DNA of 64,000 nucleotides from Blastococcus litoris (GTDB lineage Bacteria; Actinomycetota; Actinomycetes; Mycobacteriales; Geodermatophilaceae): NCBI RefSeq assembly GCF_003075095.1, contig NZ_QCZF01000003.1, positions 1 to 64,000 of the forward strand, read 5' to 3'. Shown piece by piece: positions 1 to 8,785 of this stretch (position 1 is its first letter; each line of letters starts with the position of its first letter). The notes under the pieces were generated by a model. It saw only the letters and a program-made list of their open reading frames with translations, ran no database searches and was not told where the DNA came from. The position numbers and the translations under genes were made by a program.

Positions 1-734
1 GGGTGCTGTTCGACCTCGTCACCCGCCCCTGGGATGACAGCCGGCCGCCGGTCACCGCCCACCTGACCGTGCTCGCTCCGCTGGACACGCTGACCGCCGG
101 GGCCGGGGCGGGGGCCGGGGCCGGGGCGGGGGCCGCCGGCGGCGAGGTCGAGCCGGCGGCCGTGGACGGGCAGCCGATCACCGCCGAACACCTGCGCGAG
201 CTGCTCGAACGGCTCGACGCCCTGTGCCCCGGCGGGCTGCAGGCCCCGGCCGGAGGCAGCCTCTCCATCGCGCTCACCAATCCGGTCAGCGGGGCGCTGC
301 GGGCTGTCCTCACCCGCCGCGAGCTGGAGCGGCTGGCCCGCCGCGGCTGCGCCGACCACCCTGACGGCAACTGCGGCTGCCCGCTGCTGGACCGGCCGCC
401 ACCGGTGGAGCGCTACCGGCCGACCCCCGCCCAGCGCCGGTTCGTCAGCACCCGGGACCGCACCTGCCGCCATCCCGGCTGCGCCAGTTCCGCCGGCTGG
501 GCAGACCTCGACCACGTGCTCGCCCACGCCGAGGGCGGCGCCACCGCCTGCGAGAACCTCTGCTGCCTGTGCCGCCGCCACCACCGGCTCAAGACCCACG
601 CGCCCGGCTGGTCGTTCGCCATGGACGACGACGGCGTACTGACCGTCACCACGCCCAGCGGCGTCACCCGCGTGACCCGGCCACCCGGTCTGCACGACCC
701 CGCGGCCGACGAATTCGAACCGGCGCCCTTCTGA
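1..734 (+). CDS. DUF222/HNH endonuclease family protein, C-terminal part (cut by window edge)
   Basis: The reading frame is open from base 3 and no convincing start is visible, so the gene begins outside the window. The C-terminal third carries an HNH signature: a CRHPGC zinc-type motif, then DLDHVLAHAEGG, then CRRHHRLKTH. This is typical of the DUF222 plus HNH proteins called 13E12 repeat proteins in mycobacteria, which occur in many copies in actinobacteria. The part before the HNH domain holds an Ala-Gly run encoded by a short tandem repeat. Function in the cell is unknown for the family; nuclease activity is inferred from the motif. Family assignment is firm, biological role is not. Confidence 0.88.
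   Translation, partial: VLFDLVTRPWDDSRPPVTAHLTVLAPLDTLTAGAGAGAGAGAGAAGGEVEPAAVDGQPITAEHLRELLERLDALCPGGLQAPAGGSLSIALTNPVSGALRAVLTRRELERLARRGCADHPDGNCGCPLLDRPPPVERYRPTPAQRRFVSTRDRTCRHPGCASSAGWADLDHVLAHAEGGATACENLCCLCRRHHRLKTHAPGWSFAMDDDGVLTVTTPSGVTRVTRPPGLHDPAADEFEPAPF
99..135 (+). repeat. 18-bp G+C tandem repeat coding for an Ala-Gly run
   Basis: About two copies of an 18-base unit made of GCC/GCG and GGG codons code for alternating Ala and Gly inside the DUF222 protein. The unit length is a multiple of three, so copy-number change by slippage keeps the frame. It probably acts as a flexible linker. Confidence 0.7.
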
Positions 735-760
735 AGGACGGTGTCGCTACGGTTCGGGCG

Positions 761-1207
761 ATGCCGCGGGTGCTGGTGACAGGGATGTCGGGAGCGGGGA
801 AGACGACGCTCCTGGCGGAGCTCGCCCGTCGCGGGCACCTGACCGTGGACACCGACTACGGCGGCTGGGAGCTCCCCGACGGGACCTGGGACGTGCCGCG
901 CATGGACCAGCTCCTGGCCGCCCATGCCGACGTCGTGGTCTCGGGAACGGTGGACAACCAGGGCCGCTTCTACGACCGCTTCCAGCACGTCGTCCTGCTC
1001 AGTGCGCCGCTGGACGTCCTCCTCGGGCGGGTGCGCGCCCGCACCGGCAACCCGTACGGCCGGACGGCCGCCCAGCAGGCGGAGATCGCGCACTACCTGG
1101 ACACGGTGGAGCCGCTCCTCAGGCGGGGAGCGAGCCTGGAGCTGGACGGACGGCGGCCCGTGGGCGAGCTGGCCGACGTCGTCGAGGGCCTCCTCAGGCC
1201 GAAGTGA
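761..1207 (+). CDS. Small P-loop ATP-binding protein (AAA/adenylate-kinase-like)
   Basis: The 148-residue protein opens with a beta strand and a clear Walker A motif, GMSGAGKTT (about residues 8-16). The rest resembles small nucleotide kinases: a VVVSGTV stretch, an LLSAPLDVLLGRVRAR segment like the lid region of adenylate-kinase folds, and a helical C-terminus. The substrate cannot be told from the sequence. The ATG at 761 was chosen because the homologous region starts there; the frame is open further upstream but that part overlaps the preceding gene. It is convergent with, and overlaps by 14 bases, the hydrolase gene on the other strand. Confidence 0.85.
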   Translation: MPRVLVTGMSGAGKTTLLAELARRGHLTVDTDYGGWELPDGTWDVPRMDQLLAAHADVVVSGTVDNQGRFYDRFQHVVLLSAPLDVLLGRVRARTGNPYGRTAAQQAEIAHYLDTVEPLLRRGASLELDGRRPVGELADVVEGLLRPK

Positions 1208-1820
1208 GCTCGTCCAGCCAGGACATCGCGGCGGCGGCCACCACGGCCACGTTCTTCTTCAGCGAGTGGTCGCCCGGGACGGCGTAGACGGAGGCGCCCG
1301 GGCGGCCGGCGAGGACGGCGGCCACGTCCGCCGGTGCCCCGAAGGCGTCGGTCTCGCCCTGGACGACCACCAGCGGCACGTCGACCGCGGTCAGCTCGGC
1401 GGCGCGGCTCTTCTCCGGCCGACCCGGCGGGTGCAGGGGGAACGCCAGCGCCAGCACGCCGGCCGCGCCCTGATCGGCCGCCGTCCGGCACGCCACCCGC
1501 GCCCCCGCGCTCCGGCCGCCCAGCACCAGAGGCCCGGTCAGCACCCCGTCGGCTCGGAGGTGGGCCAGCACCGCGTTCCACCCCTCGTCCAGGCGCGGAG
1601 GTGCGACGGCGATGCGCTTGCCGGCCACCCGCCACGGCTGCTCGACCCGCACGACCCGCCAGCCCGCTGCCACCGCCTCCCTCGTGATCTCCACGAGGTC
1701 CGCGGACTCGACACCGCCCCCGGCGCCGTGCCCGAGCACGAGGGTCCCGGCCCCGCCTGCGCCGTCGACGTGGGCTCGCGCCAGGCCGGTCGGCGTCCCG
1801 ATCTCGAGCGCAGCGCTCAT
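1194..1820 (-). CDS. Alpha/beta hydrolase of the KANL3/Tex30-like type
   Basis: This 208-residue protein has the alpha/beta hydrolase pattern: GHGAGGG near the N-terminus (oxyanion region), GGRSAGARVA as the nucleophile elbow with the catalytic Ser, GETDAFG carrying the acidic residue, and PGDHSLKK with the catalytic His. This arrangement is seen in the Tex30/KANL3-like or dienelactone-hydrolase-like group. The natural ester or amide substrate is unknown. Its ATG overlaps the stop of the upstream HAD gene (ATGA), so it is the third gene of a coupled DedA-HAD-hydrolase operon. Confidence 0.88.
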   Translation of the reverse strand: MSAALEIGTPTGLARAHVDGAGGAGTLVLGHGAGGGVESADLVEITREAVAAGWRVVRVEQPWRVAGKRIAVAPPRLDEGWNAVLAHLRADGVLTGPLVLGGRSAGARVACRTAADQGAAGVLALAFPLHPPGRPEKSRAAELTAVDVPLVVVQGETDAFGAPADVAAVLAGRPGASVYAVPGDHSLKKNVAVVAAAAMSWLDELTSA

Positions 1821-2488
1821 GCCGAGGGCAGGGCGAGCAGCCCGTCCACCGCCCCGGCGAGGTCGCCGGCCGCCACGTGCGCGGGTTCGAAGACGGCCGG
1901 GTAGGTGCGCTCGCTCCGCGGGAACCACGCCCCGGTGAGGCCGGCGCGCTGCGCCCCGTGCACGTCCCAGCCGTGCGCGGCCACCAGCGCCATCCGCCCC
2001 GGCGCGACGTCGCAGACCCCCGCCGCCCACAGGTACACCTCGCGGGAGGGCTTCCAGGCCCGGATCGCCTCGCTGGTGAGCGTCCGCTCCACCAGCGGCG
2101 CGATGCCACCGCGCGCCAGCCCGGCCTCCGCGATTCCCGGCGAACCGTGCGACAGCGTCACCACGCGGACCCCCGCCTCCGCCAGCCGGCGCAGGGCCGG
2201 CTCGACGTCCGGGTGCGGCGACAGCTCGCGGAACGCGTCGGCCACCACCGCGCGGCCCTCGGCCGGCAGGTCGCTCACCTGCGCCAGGGCCGCGTCGAAC
2301 GCGTCCCGGAACCCGAACCAGCTGCCGGTGGCCACGGCCGCGAACCCGGTCAGCAGCGTCCGCGCGAACACCGTGTCGAGCAGCGACGACGGCTCCCCGG
2401 CCTCCACCAGGGCGGCGCGGACGGGCGCCAGGTCGAGGAGGGTCTCGTTGACGTCGAAGGCGACGACGTCCGGCCGCCGGCGGCTCAC
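1817..2488 (-). CDS. HAD-superfamily hydrolase, haloacid dehalogenase type II-like
   Basis: A 223-residue protein with the HAD signatures of the type II haloacid dehalogenase group. FDVNETLLD at residues 9-17 carries the Asp nucleophile, VVTLSHGSP is motif II, a WKPSREVYLWAA segment holds the motif III Lys, and an LVAAHGWDVHGAQRAGL region replaces the usual acidic motif IV. It may remove halide or phosphate from a small molecule; the substrate is not visible. The GTG start at 2488 overlaps the stop of the DedA gene, and its own stop overlaps the start of the hydrolase, so all three are translationally coupled. Confidence 0.85.
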   Translation of the reverse strand: MSRRRPDVVAFDVNETLLDLAPVRAALVEAGEPSSLLDTVFARTLLTGFAAVATGSWFGFRDAFDAALAQVSDLPAEGRAVVADAFRELSPHPDVEPALRRLAEAGVRVVTLSHGSPGIAEAGLARGGIAPLVERTLTSEAIRAWKPSREVYLWAAGVCDVAPGRMALVAAHGWDVHGAQRAGLTGAWFPRSERTYPAVFEPAHVAAGDLAGAVDGLLALPSA

Positions 2489-3159
2489 GCCTGGTCGCGC
2501 TCGTCCGCAGGCAGGTCCAGGCCCGCGGAGGCCGGGCGGCGCAACCGGCCGGTCGCCTTCTTCCACACGAACCAGACCACGGCCAGGATGACGACCGCCG
2601 CGACGACGTAGTCCAGGTAGTGCAGGTTCGCCTCGATGAAGTCGCGCGCCAGCCAGCCCAGCGTGACCAGCACGCTGTTCCAGATCAGGCTGCCGGCCGC
2701 GGTGAAGAGCAGGAACTGCCCGAACGGCATCCGCACCACCCCGGCGGGCACCGAGATGAAGCTGCGCACGATCGGCACCATGCGGCCGAAGAACACCGCC
2801 GACCGCCCGTGCCGCTCGAACCACGCGAAGGTCTTGTCCACGTCCTCGGTCTCCACCAGCGGCAGCCGGTCGAGGAAGGCGTGCGAGCGCCGCGGCCCCA
2901 GGGCCCGCCCGAGGTAGTAGAAGAAGATCGCGCCGAGGACCGAGCCCACGGTCGCGGCCCCGACGACGGCGAGGAACGCCCACGGGCTGTCGATCAGCAC
3001 GCCGGCGGCGCCCAGCACGGCCTCGCTCGGGATCGGCGGGACGACCGTCTCGAGCAGGATGCTGAACCCGACGCCGATCGGGCCGAGCGTGTCCACCAGC
3101 TGGAGCAGCCAGGCGGTGATGCCACCTTCGTCGGTCGGGGCGGCGGCGAGGAGTGACAT
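2485..3159 (-). CDS. DedA family membrane protein
   Basis: A 224-residue integral membrane protein of the DedA/SNARE-associated family. These proteins act in the cytoplasmic membrane in lipid carrier recycling, membrane potential maintenance or envelope stress tolerance. Visible hallmarks are the re-entrant loop ETVVPPIPSEAVLGAAG and the conserved GRMVPIVRSFISVPAG segment, followed by two further hydrophobic helices and a basic tail. I use the ATG at 3159; an in-frame GTG nine bases upstream is also possible. It is the first gene of a three-gene minus-strand operon with an HAD hydrolase and an alpha/beta hydrolase, and is divergent from the amidohydrolase. Confidence 0.92.
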   Translation of the reverse strand: MSLLAAAPTDEGGITAWLLQLVDTLGPIGVGFSILLETVVPPIPSEAVLGAAGVLIDSPWAFLAVVGAATVGSVLGAIFFYYLGRALGPRRSHAFLDRLPLVETEDVDKTFAWFERHGRSAVFFGRMVPIVRSFISVPAGVVRMPFGQFLLFTAAGSLIWNSVLVTLGWLARDFIEANLHYLDYVVAAVVILAVVWFVWKKATGRLRRPASAGLDLPADERDQA

Positions 3160-3231
3160 GGCCTCCACGGTATCGGCGGGTCCCGGCGACCGCCGCGACG
3201 CGAGCGGGAACCGGCACTAGCGTCAGGTGAC

Positions 3232-4530
3232 ATGCCGCACCGGTTCACCGCCCGCGCCGTCGTGGTCGGTGACCGCGCCGGCACCGTCGTCCCCGATGCC
3301 GTCGTCGACGTCGACGACGGGCTGATCCGCTGGGTCGGACCGGCCGCCGACGCCCCGCCGGCGGATGACGCCGAGGTCACCGCGCTTCCCGGCCTGCTCA
3401 TGCCGGGGCTGGTGAACACCCACTCGCACGCGCCGATGGTGCTGTTCCGCGGCCAGGGGGAGGGGCTCCCGCTGGACCGCTGGCTGCGGGAGGTCATGTG
3501 GCCGCGCGAGGCCCGCCTCACCGCCGACGACGTCGAGGTCGCCATGACCGCCGCGTCGGCGGAGATGCTGCGCAACGGCGTGACCACCAGCGTCGAGATG
3601 TACTTCCACCCCGACCGGATCGCCGCCGCCGTCCGTGCGACGGGAGCCCGGGCGCTGGTGATGGCCACGCTCATCCCGATGCCCGGCATGCCGCCGCTCG
3701 AGCAGCAGCTGGCCGACGCCCTGACGCTGTTCCGGAGCGCACCCGACGACGGCTCGGTGGAGTACGGCATCGGACCGCACGCCGCGTACACCGTGCCGCT
3801 CCCGGTCCTGCGCGAGGCGGCGGTGCTCACCCGCGAGCACGGCATGCTCCTGCACCTGCACGTGGCGGAGACCGCCACCGAGGGTGCCGACCTGCTGGCC
3901 ACGCACGGGCTGTCCGTCCCGGCCCTGCTCGCCGCCCACGACGTGCTCGGCGGCCGCGTCCTCGCCGCCCACTGCGTGCACATGGACGACGGCGACCTGG
4001 CGCTGTGGCAGGAGTACGACGTCGCCGTCGCGCACTGCCCCGCCAGCAACGCGAAGCTCGCCAGCGGGATCGCGCGGCTGCGCGACATGCTCGACAGAGG
4101 CATCCGCGTCGGGATGGGCACCGACGGTCCGGCGTCCAACGACGGTTTGGACCTGCTCGCGGACCTGCGTCTGGCCGCCTCCTTCGCCCGGCTGGCCGGG
4201 CGCGACGCCACCGCACTCACCGCCGCCGAAGCTGTCTGGCTCGCGACCGGAGCCGCCGCCGACGCCGTCGGCCGGCCCGACCTCGGGCAGCTGACGGCGG
4301 GCCGCCGGGCCGACCTCGTGCACGTGGACACCCGCGACCTGGTCTTCGAGCCCGTCGGTGACCCGGCCGACCTGCTCGCCCACCTCGTGTGGTCCGGCGC
4401 GGGGCGGCACGTGCGGGACGTCTGGGTGGGCGGCCGCCAGGTCGTCCGCGACGGCCGGTCGACCACGGTGGACGTCGACGACCTGCGGCAGGACGTGGCC
4501 CGCCGCGCGGCGCGCCTGGCCGAGGGCTGA
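3232..4530 (+). CDS. Amidohydrolase, MtaD/TrzN-like (adenosine-type deaminase family)
   Basis: At 432 residues this is a full-length metal-dependent amidohydrolase of the group that includes S-adenosylhomocysteine/5-methylthioadenosine deaminase, aminofutalosine deaminase and s-triazine hydrolases. Metal ligands are visible: HSHAP near residue 64, HLHVAET for the third His and catalytic Glu, AAHCVHMD for the fourth His, and GTDGPASND for the Asp. The exact substrate is open. The ATG lies about nine bases after a TAGCGT -10-like element, so a leaderless or nearly leaderless message is possible. It is followed after 100 bases by a radical SAM gene on the same strand. Confidence 0.88.
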   Translation: MPHRFTARAVVVGDRAGTVVPDAVVDVDDGLIRWVGPAADAPPADDAEVTALPGLLMPGLVNTHSHAPMVLFRGQGEGLPLDRWLREVMWPREARLTADDVEVAMTAASAEMLRNGVTTSVEMYFHPDRIAAAVRATGARALVMATLIPMPGMPPLEQQLADALTLFRSAPDDGSVEYGIGPHAAYTVPLPVLREAAVLTREHGMLLHLHVAETATEGADLLATHGLSVPALLAAHDVLGGRVLAAHCVHMDDGDLALWQEYDVAVAHCPASNAKLASGIARLRDMLDRGIRVGMGTDGPASNDGLDLLADLRLAASFARLAGRDATALTAAEAVWLATGAAADAVGRPDLGQLTAGRRADLVHVDTRDLVFEPVGDPADLLAHLVWSGAGRHVRDVWVGGRQVVRDGRSTTVDVDDLRQDVARRAARLAEG

Positions 4531-4630
4531 CGGCGGCCCTCCACCGCCTCCGGCAGGGCCGCACCCATCCGATCGGTGGCGCTCGACCGAACGGGGTAGG
4601 AGCGTCCGACACGAACGGCCGGGAGGCACC

Positions 4631-6040
4631 ATGGGACAGCCCCGAGGGCTGCGCGCACGTTGGCAGGACCTACGGGAGCGGACCCGCCCCGTGCACCCGG
4701 AGACCGAGCGAGCCCTGGCGGACCGCTGGGCAGCGCTGCCCGACCACGTCCGGACGCCGGCGCAGAGCCTCGGCCGGCACGCTGTGGGCTGCGAGGGCAC
4801 CCACGGGGTGTTCCCGAAGTGCAACCTCACCTGCACGCCCTGCTACCACTCGGCCGACGCCAACAAGGTGCGCGTCGACGGCGGGCACACCGTCCGCGAG
4901 GTGTCCCGCCAGATGGCCTACCTGCGGGAGCGCCGCGGCCCCTACGCCCACGCCCAGCTGATCGGTGGCGAGGTCAGCCTGCTCTCCCCCGACGACCACG
5001 CCGCCGCGCTGCAGGCCATGCGCGACGCCGGCCGTTCCCCGATGTCGATGACCCACGGCGACTTCGACCCCGAGTACCTGAGGGCCCTGGTCACCGCGCC
5101 CGACGGCGGGCTGAGGTTCGACCGGGTCAGCTTCGCCGCGCACTTCGACTCGCTGATGCGCGGCCGTCGGGGCGCCGTCCGCCCGCGCAGCGAGGCCGAG
5201 CTGAACCCGTTCCGCGAGCGGTTCGTGCAGATGTTCCGCGACGTGGGTGCCGAGACCGGCCTGCGGTACTACCTGGCGCACAACATGACCGTCACCCCCG
5301 CCAACGTCGGGCAGGTCGCCGACACCGTGCGCGAGGTCGTCGGCATGGGCTACTCGATGATGAGCTTCCAGCCGGCCGCGCACGTGGGCGACGAGCGGCG
5401 GTGGAAGGAGTCCTACGCCGCCGTCGACGTCGACGCCGTCTGGGCCGAGCTCGAGCGCGGTCTCGGGCAGCGGGTGCCGTACGAGGGCATCGAGTTCGGC
5501 GACCCCCGGTGCAACCGGCTGGGTTTCGGCTTCCTGCTGGACGGGCGCTGGCACCCGTTCGTCGATCCCGACGTCCCCGCCGAGACCGCTGCCCGGGACG
5601 CGTTCTTCGCCCACTACGGCGGGATCGCCTTCAGCGGCACGCCGCCGCTCCTCCTCGTGGTCAAGGTGCTCCGCGCGGCCCGGCACCACCCGGGGGACGT
5701 GCGGACGGCGCTGCGCTGGGCGCGCAGCCTGCTGCGCCGCGCGGGCGGCCTGCGGGCCCTGGTGCGGGGCGCCCGCGCCGGGCGCCTCGGCCTGATGACG
5801 TTCGAGGTGCACAGCTTCATGGATGCCGAGCACGTGGCCCCTGCCTGGGACATGATGCGGCGCGGCATCGCCGCCGAGGACCCGCAGCTCCGGGCCACGC
5901 AGGAGCGGCTCGCCGCGTGCACGTACTCGATGGCGCACCCGGAGACCGGGGAGCTCGTCCCCGCCTGCGCGCAGCACTCGGTGCTGGACCCCGTGGAGAA
6001 CGTCGAGCTGCGCAGGTTGCTGCCGCTGACGGTGGTCTGA
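4631..6040 (+). CDS. Radical SAM protein of unknown reaction
   Basis: This 469-residue protein has the radical SAM cluster motif CNLTCTPC (Cys 64, 68 and 71), preceded by GVFPK and followed by a GGE-type SAM motif (IGGEVSLL). The core barrel runs to about residue 250. A C-terminal extension of about 200 residues includes LAACTYSMAHPETGELVPAC, whose two Cys might bind a second cluster; that is inference. It is not a MqnC/MqnE, BioB, LipA or anaerobic maturase by motif. A good ribosome site (GGGAGG) precedes the ATG. It is convergent with the ABC importer genes, with only a base between the stops. Confidence 0.88.
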   Translation: MGQPRGLRARWQDLRERTRPVHPETERALADRWAALPDHVRTPAQSLGRHAVGCEGTHGVFPKCNLTCTPCYHSADANKVRVDGGHTVREVSRQMAYLRERRGPYAHAQLIGGEVSLLSPDDHAAALQAMRDAGRSPMSMTHGDFDPEYLRALVTAPDGGLRFDRVSFAAHFDSLMRGRRGAVRPRSEAELNPFRERFVQMFRDVGAETGLRYYLAHNMTVTPANVGQVADTVREVVGMGYSMMSFQPAAHVGDERRWKESYAAVDVDAVWAELERGLGQRVPYEGIEFGDPRCNRLGFGFLLDGRWHPFVDPDVPAETAARDAFFAHYGGIAFSGTPPLLLVVKVLRAARHHPGDVRTALRWARSLLRRAGGLRALVRGARAGRLGLMTFEVHSFMDAEHVAPAWDMMRRGIAAEDPQLRATQERLAACTYSMAHPETGELVPACAQHSVLDPVENVELRRLLPLTVV

Positions 6041-6041
6041 G

Positions 6042-7142
6042 CTACCGAGCCGCGGGCTCCGGTGCGGGGGTGCCCGTGCCGGGGCCGGCCGGGGGGACGG
6101 CGGAGCGGTCGGCGACGGGCAGCCGCAGGCCGACGGTGCGGCCGTTCGCGATCTCCCGGCCGGGTGCCAGCTCGGCGTCCACCGACGCCGTCCCGGCAGC
6201 GCTGCTGATCTCGACGGTGACCAGCGCCCGCAGCCCGCGCCGCCGGATCCGCACCACGGTGCCGACGGCGTCGGCCGACGGGTCGTCGGCGGTGGTCACG
6301 ACGACCGCCTCGTGCCGGATCACGAGCACCGCCGGGCCGTCGGCCGCCGGACGGGGCAGCGCGAGCCCCCCGAGCGGCGAGTGGTGCACCCCGGCGCGCA
6401 CCGTGCCCGGCACCTCCGTGCGGCCGCCGAGGAGCCTGCTCACCCCGAGCGACACCGGCTGCCCGTAGAGCTCCCGCATCGGTCCGGCCTGCAGCAGCCG
6501 GCCGCCGTCGAGCACGGCGACGGCGTCGGCCAGCGCGTCGGCCTCGGCCGGGTCGTGGGTCACCAGCAGGATCGTGGGGTCCAGCCGCATGCGCAGGTCG
6601 GCGACCAGCTCGTGCATCTCCTCGCGCAGCCGCGTGTCCAGCGCGCTGAAGGGCTCGTCGAGCAGGAGCACGCGGGGCTCGGCGGCGAGGGCGCGGGCCA
6701 GGGCGACGCGCTGCTCCTGGCCGCCGGACAGGGTCCGCGCCGGCCGGTCACCGAAGCCGTCCAGGCGGACGAGGTCGAGGAAGTCCTCCGCGCGGCGGCG
6801 GGCGGCCCGGCGGGGGACCCCGCGCACGCGGTCGGCGAAGGCGACGTTGTCGCGCACGGACAGATGGGGGAACAGCAGCGGCCGCTGGAAGACCATCGCC
6901 ATGCCGCGCCGCTCGGGCAGCACGCCCGCCAGGTCGGTCCCGTCCAGGTGGACGCTGCCCGCCGTGGGGGCGTCCAGGCCGGCGGTCAGCCGCAGCACGG
7001 TGCTCTTCCCCGACCCGGACGGCCCGACGATCGCGACGCAGGACCCGGCCGGCACGTCGAGGTCGAGGCCGTCGAGGGCGGGGACCTGGTCCCTCCCGTG
7101 CACCCGCCTCAGCCCGCGCAGCTCCAGCCGCCCGCCGCTCAC
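6042..7142 (-). CDS. ABC transporter ATP-binding protein (YnjD/PotA-like)
   Basis: A 366-residue ATPase of an importer. Walker A GPSGSGKST, a Q-loop (VFQRPLLFPH), the signature LSGGQEQRVALARAL, Walker B LLLDEPFSALD and the switch His (VTHDPAEAD) are all intact. After about residue 235 comes a C-terminal domain of the TOBE/MalK type that probably binds regulatory ligands. The GTG start overlaps the stop of the upstream permease (GTGA). It is the last gene of the binding protein, permease, permease, ATPase operon and energises import at the inner face of the membrane. Confidence 0.93.
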   Translation of the reverse strand: MSGGRLELRGLRRVHGRDQVPALDGLDLDVPAGSCVAIVGPSGSGKSTVLRLTAGLDAPTAGSVHLDGTDLAGVLPERRGMAMVFQRPLLFPHLSVRDNVAFADRVRGVPRRAARRRAEDFLDLVRLDGFGDRPARTLSGGQEQRVALARALAAEPRVLLLDEPFSALDTRLREEMHELVADLRMRLDPTILLVTHDPAEADALADAVAVLDGGRLLQAGPMRELYGQPVSLGVSRLLGGRTEVPGTVRAGVHHSPLGGLALPRPAADGPAVLVIRHEAVVVTTADDPSADAVGTVVRIRRRGLRALVTVEISSAAGTASVDAELAPGREIANGRTVGLRLPVADRSAVPPAGPGTGTPAPEPAAR

Positions 7143-7936
7143 CGGTCCTGCTCCCGTCCCCGGCGGCCCAGCGAGCCGACGACCACCAGCAGGGCGACGG
7201 GCGGCAGGATCGAGGTCAGCGACAGGACCGCCACCTGCGCGTCGTTGCCGGTCGCGGAGGCGGCGGAGGCGACCAGCAGCGGCAGCGTCGTCAGCCGGCC
7301 GCCACCGACCAGCACGGTCACGATGTAGTCGCTCCACCCGACGAGGAAGGCGAGGAAGGCCGCGCCCGCCAGAGCCGGGGCCAGCAGCGGCAGCTGCACC
7401 GAGCGCACCGTCCGCCAGCGGGTGGCACCGAGGACGCGGGCCTCGTCCTCGAAGCCCCGGTCGTGCGCCGCGTAGGCCGCCCGCATGGTGATCGTGGTGT
7501 ACGGCAGGGCCGCAACGACGAGCAGCACGACGACGCCGACGACGGGTGGCACCCGGAGCCGCAGCAGGAGGACGTCGAGGCCGAGCGCCACCGCGAAGGG
7601 CGGCAGCGCCAGCGGGGCCAGCAGCACCGCCAGCACGGCGGTGGCGCCCGGCACCTGCCGCGAGGCCAGCGCCCGACCGGCCATGGCGCCCAGCGGGGTC
7701 GCCAGCGCGGCGACCACCAGGCCGAGCAGGGTCGAGGAGAGGAGCGCCCCACCCGCGCCCGCGGACAACGCCTCGTCCAGACCACGCGTCCCCCACTCCT
7801 GCGGCAGGAGCGCCGGGAAGGTCCACCGGTCGGCGAAGGCCCACAGCAGCAGGGGGATCACCGGCAGCACCAGCCAGCCGGCCAGCAGCGTGCGCCCGGT
7901 GCGGGAGGCGACCAGCGCGGCGCGGGGCGCGGTCAC
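7139..7936 (-). CDS. ABC transporter permease 2
   Basis: A 265-residue membrane protein with about six hydrophobic segments and a binding-protein-dependent transport signature around GFEDEARVLGATRWRTVRSV (EAA loop, contact site for the ATPase). It corresponds to the second half of the single long YnjC permease of enterobacteria. The GTG start overlaps the stop of permease 1, and its own stop overlaps the ATPase start, so the subunits are translationally coupled. Confidence 0.92.
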   Translation of the reverse strand: MTAPRAALVASRTGRTLLAGWLVLPVIPLLLWAFADRWTFPALLPQEWGTRGLDEALSAGAGGALLSSTLLGLVVAALATPLGAMAGRALASRQVPGATAVLAVLLAPLALPPFAVALGLDVLLLRLRVPPVVGVVVLLVVAALPYTTITMRAAYAAHDRGFEDEARVLGATRWRTVRSVQLPLLAPALAGAAFLAFLVGWSDYIVTVLVGGGRLTTLPLLVASAASATGNDAQVAVLSLTSILPPVALLVVVGSLGRRGREQDR

Positions 7937-8775
7937 TGCTCGGCCGCCAGCCGGCGCAGGGCGCGCAGCGCGAGCAGCACCACGACGGTGGCCAGCCCGG
8001 CGGTGATCACGGCGACCGCCGCCGCCTGCGGACGGGCGGCCAGGTCGATGGAGGTGAACAGCCGGTAGGAGAGCACCGGTAGCGGCTCGGGGTAGGAGCG
8101 GCCGAGGAGGGCGGCCACCTCGTAGGAGCCCAGCGTGTAGACGAAGCTCACCGCCGCGGTCGCCCCCAGCGCCGGGGCCGCGAGGGGCAGGGTGACGTGG
8201 CGCAGCCGGGCCCACCGGCCGGCGCCGAGCAGCGCCGCCGTCTCGCCGTAGGACGCCGTCCGCGAGGCCAGCACGCCGGCCACCACGAGGGCGATGAACG
8301 CGGACTCCTTCCAGGCGTACTCGGCGACCACGGCGACCCACCAGCGGCCGCCGACCAGCGCGGGCCAGGACGCGGGGTCGACGCCGAGCAGGCGGGAGAG
8401 GAAGCCGGCGTCGGCGAGCAGCAGCCCCATGGCGGCGGCACCCACCAGGTGGGGGATCGGGATGGTCAGCGCGGCCAGGCCGCCCAGGACCCGGCTGCGG
8501 CGGACGGCCGCGGTCGCGGCCAGGGCCAGGCACAGCCCGACGACCGTGGCGACGGCAGTGGACGCGGCGGCGATGCCCAGCGAGACGCCGATGCCGGGGC
8601 CGAGATCGGCGGCGGTGGCCCGGTAGGCGTCCAGGGAGAGCCGGGGCTGCCCGACCAGCGGGGTGAGACCCAGGCTGAGCAGCGCGGCCGACGTGAGCGC
8701 GGCGCCGACCACGGCGACCACCGGCACCAGCGCGGGCAGCACCAGCAGCGTGGTGCGCAGGCGGGGAGAGGTCAC
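7933..8775 (-). CDS. ABC transporter permease 1
   Basis: A 280-residue integral membrane subunit with about six hydrophobic segments. The EAA-type loop lies near SYGETAALLGAGRWARLRHV. It matches the first half of YnjC-type permeases and pairs with the next gene as a heterodimeric channel. The GTG start is 10 bases downstream of the substrate-binding-protein stop, so the gene belongs to the same operon. Substrate specificity cannot be read from the permease. Confidence 0.92.
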   Translation of the reverse strand: MTSPRLRTTLLVLPALVPVVAVVGAALTSAALLSLGLTPLVGQPRLSLDAYRATAADLGPGIGVSLGIAAASTAVATVVGLCLALAATAAVRRSRVLGGLAALTIPIPHLVGAAAMGLLLADAGFLSRLLGVDPASWPALVGGRWWVAVVAEYAWKESAFIALVVAGVLASRTASYGETAALLGAGRWARLRHVTLPLAAPALGATAAVSFVYTLGSYEVAALLGRSYPEPLPVLSYRLFTSIDLAARPQAAAVAVITAGLATVVVLLALRALRRLAAEQ

Positions 8776-8785
8776 TGTCGGGCGC

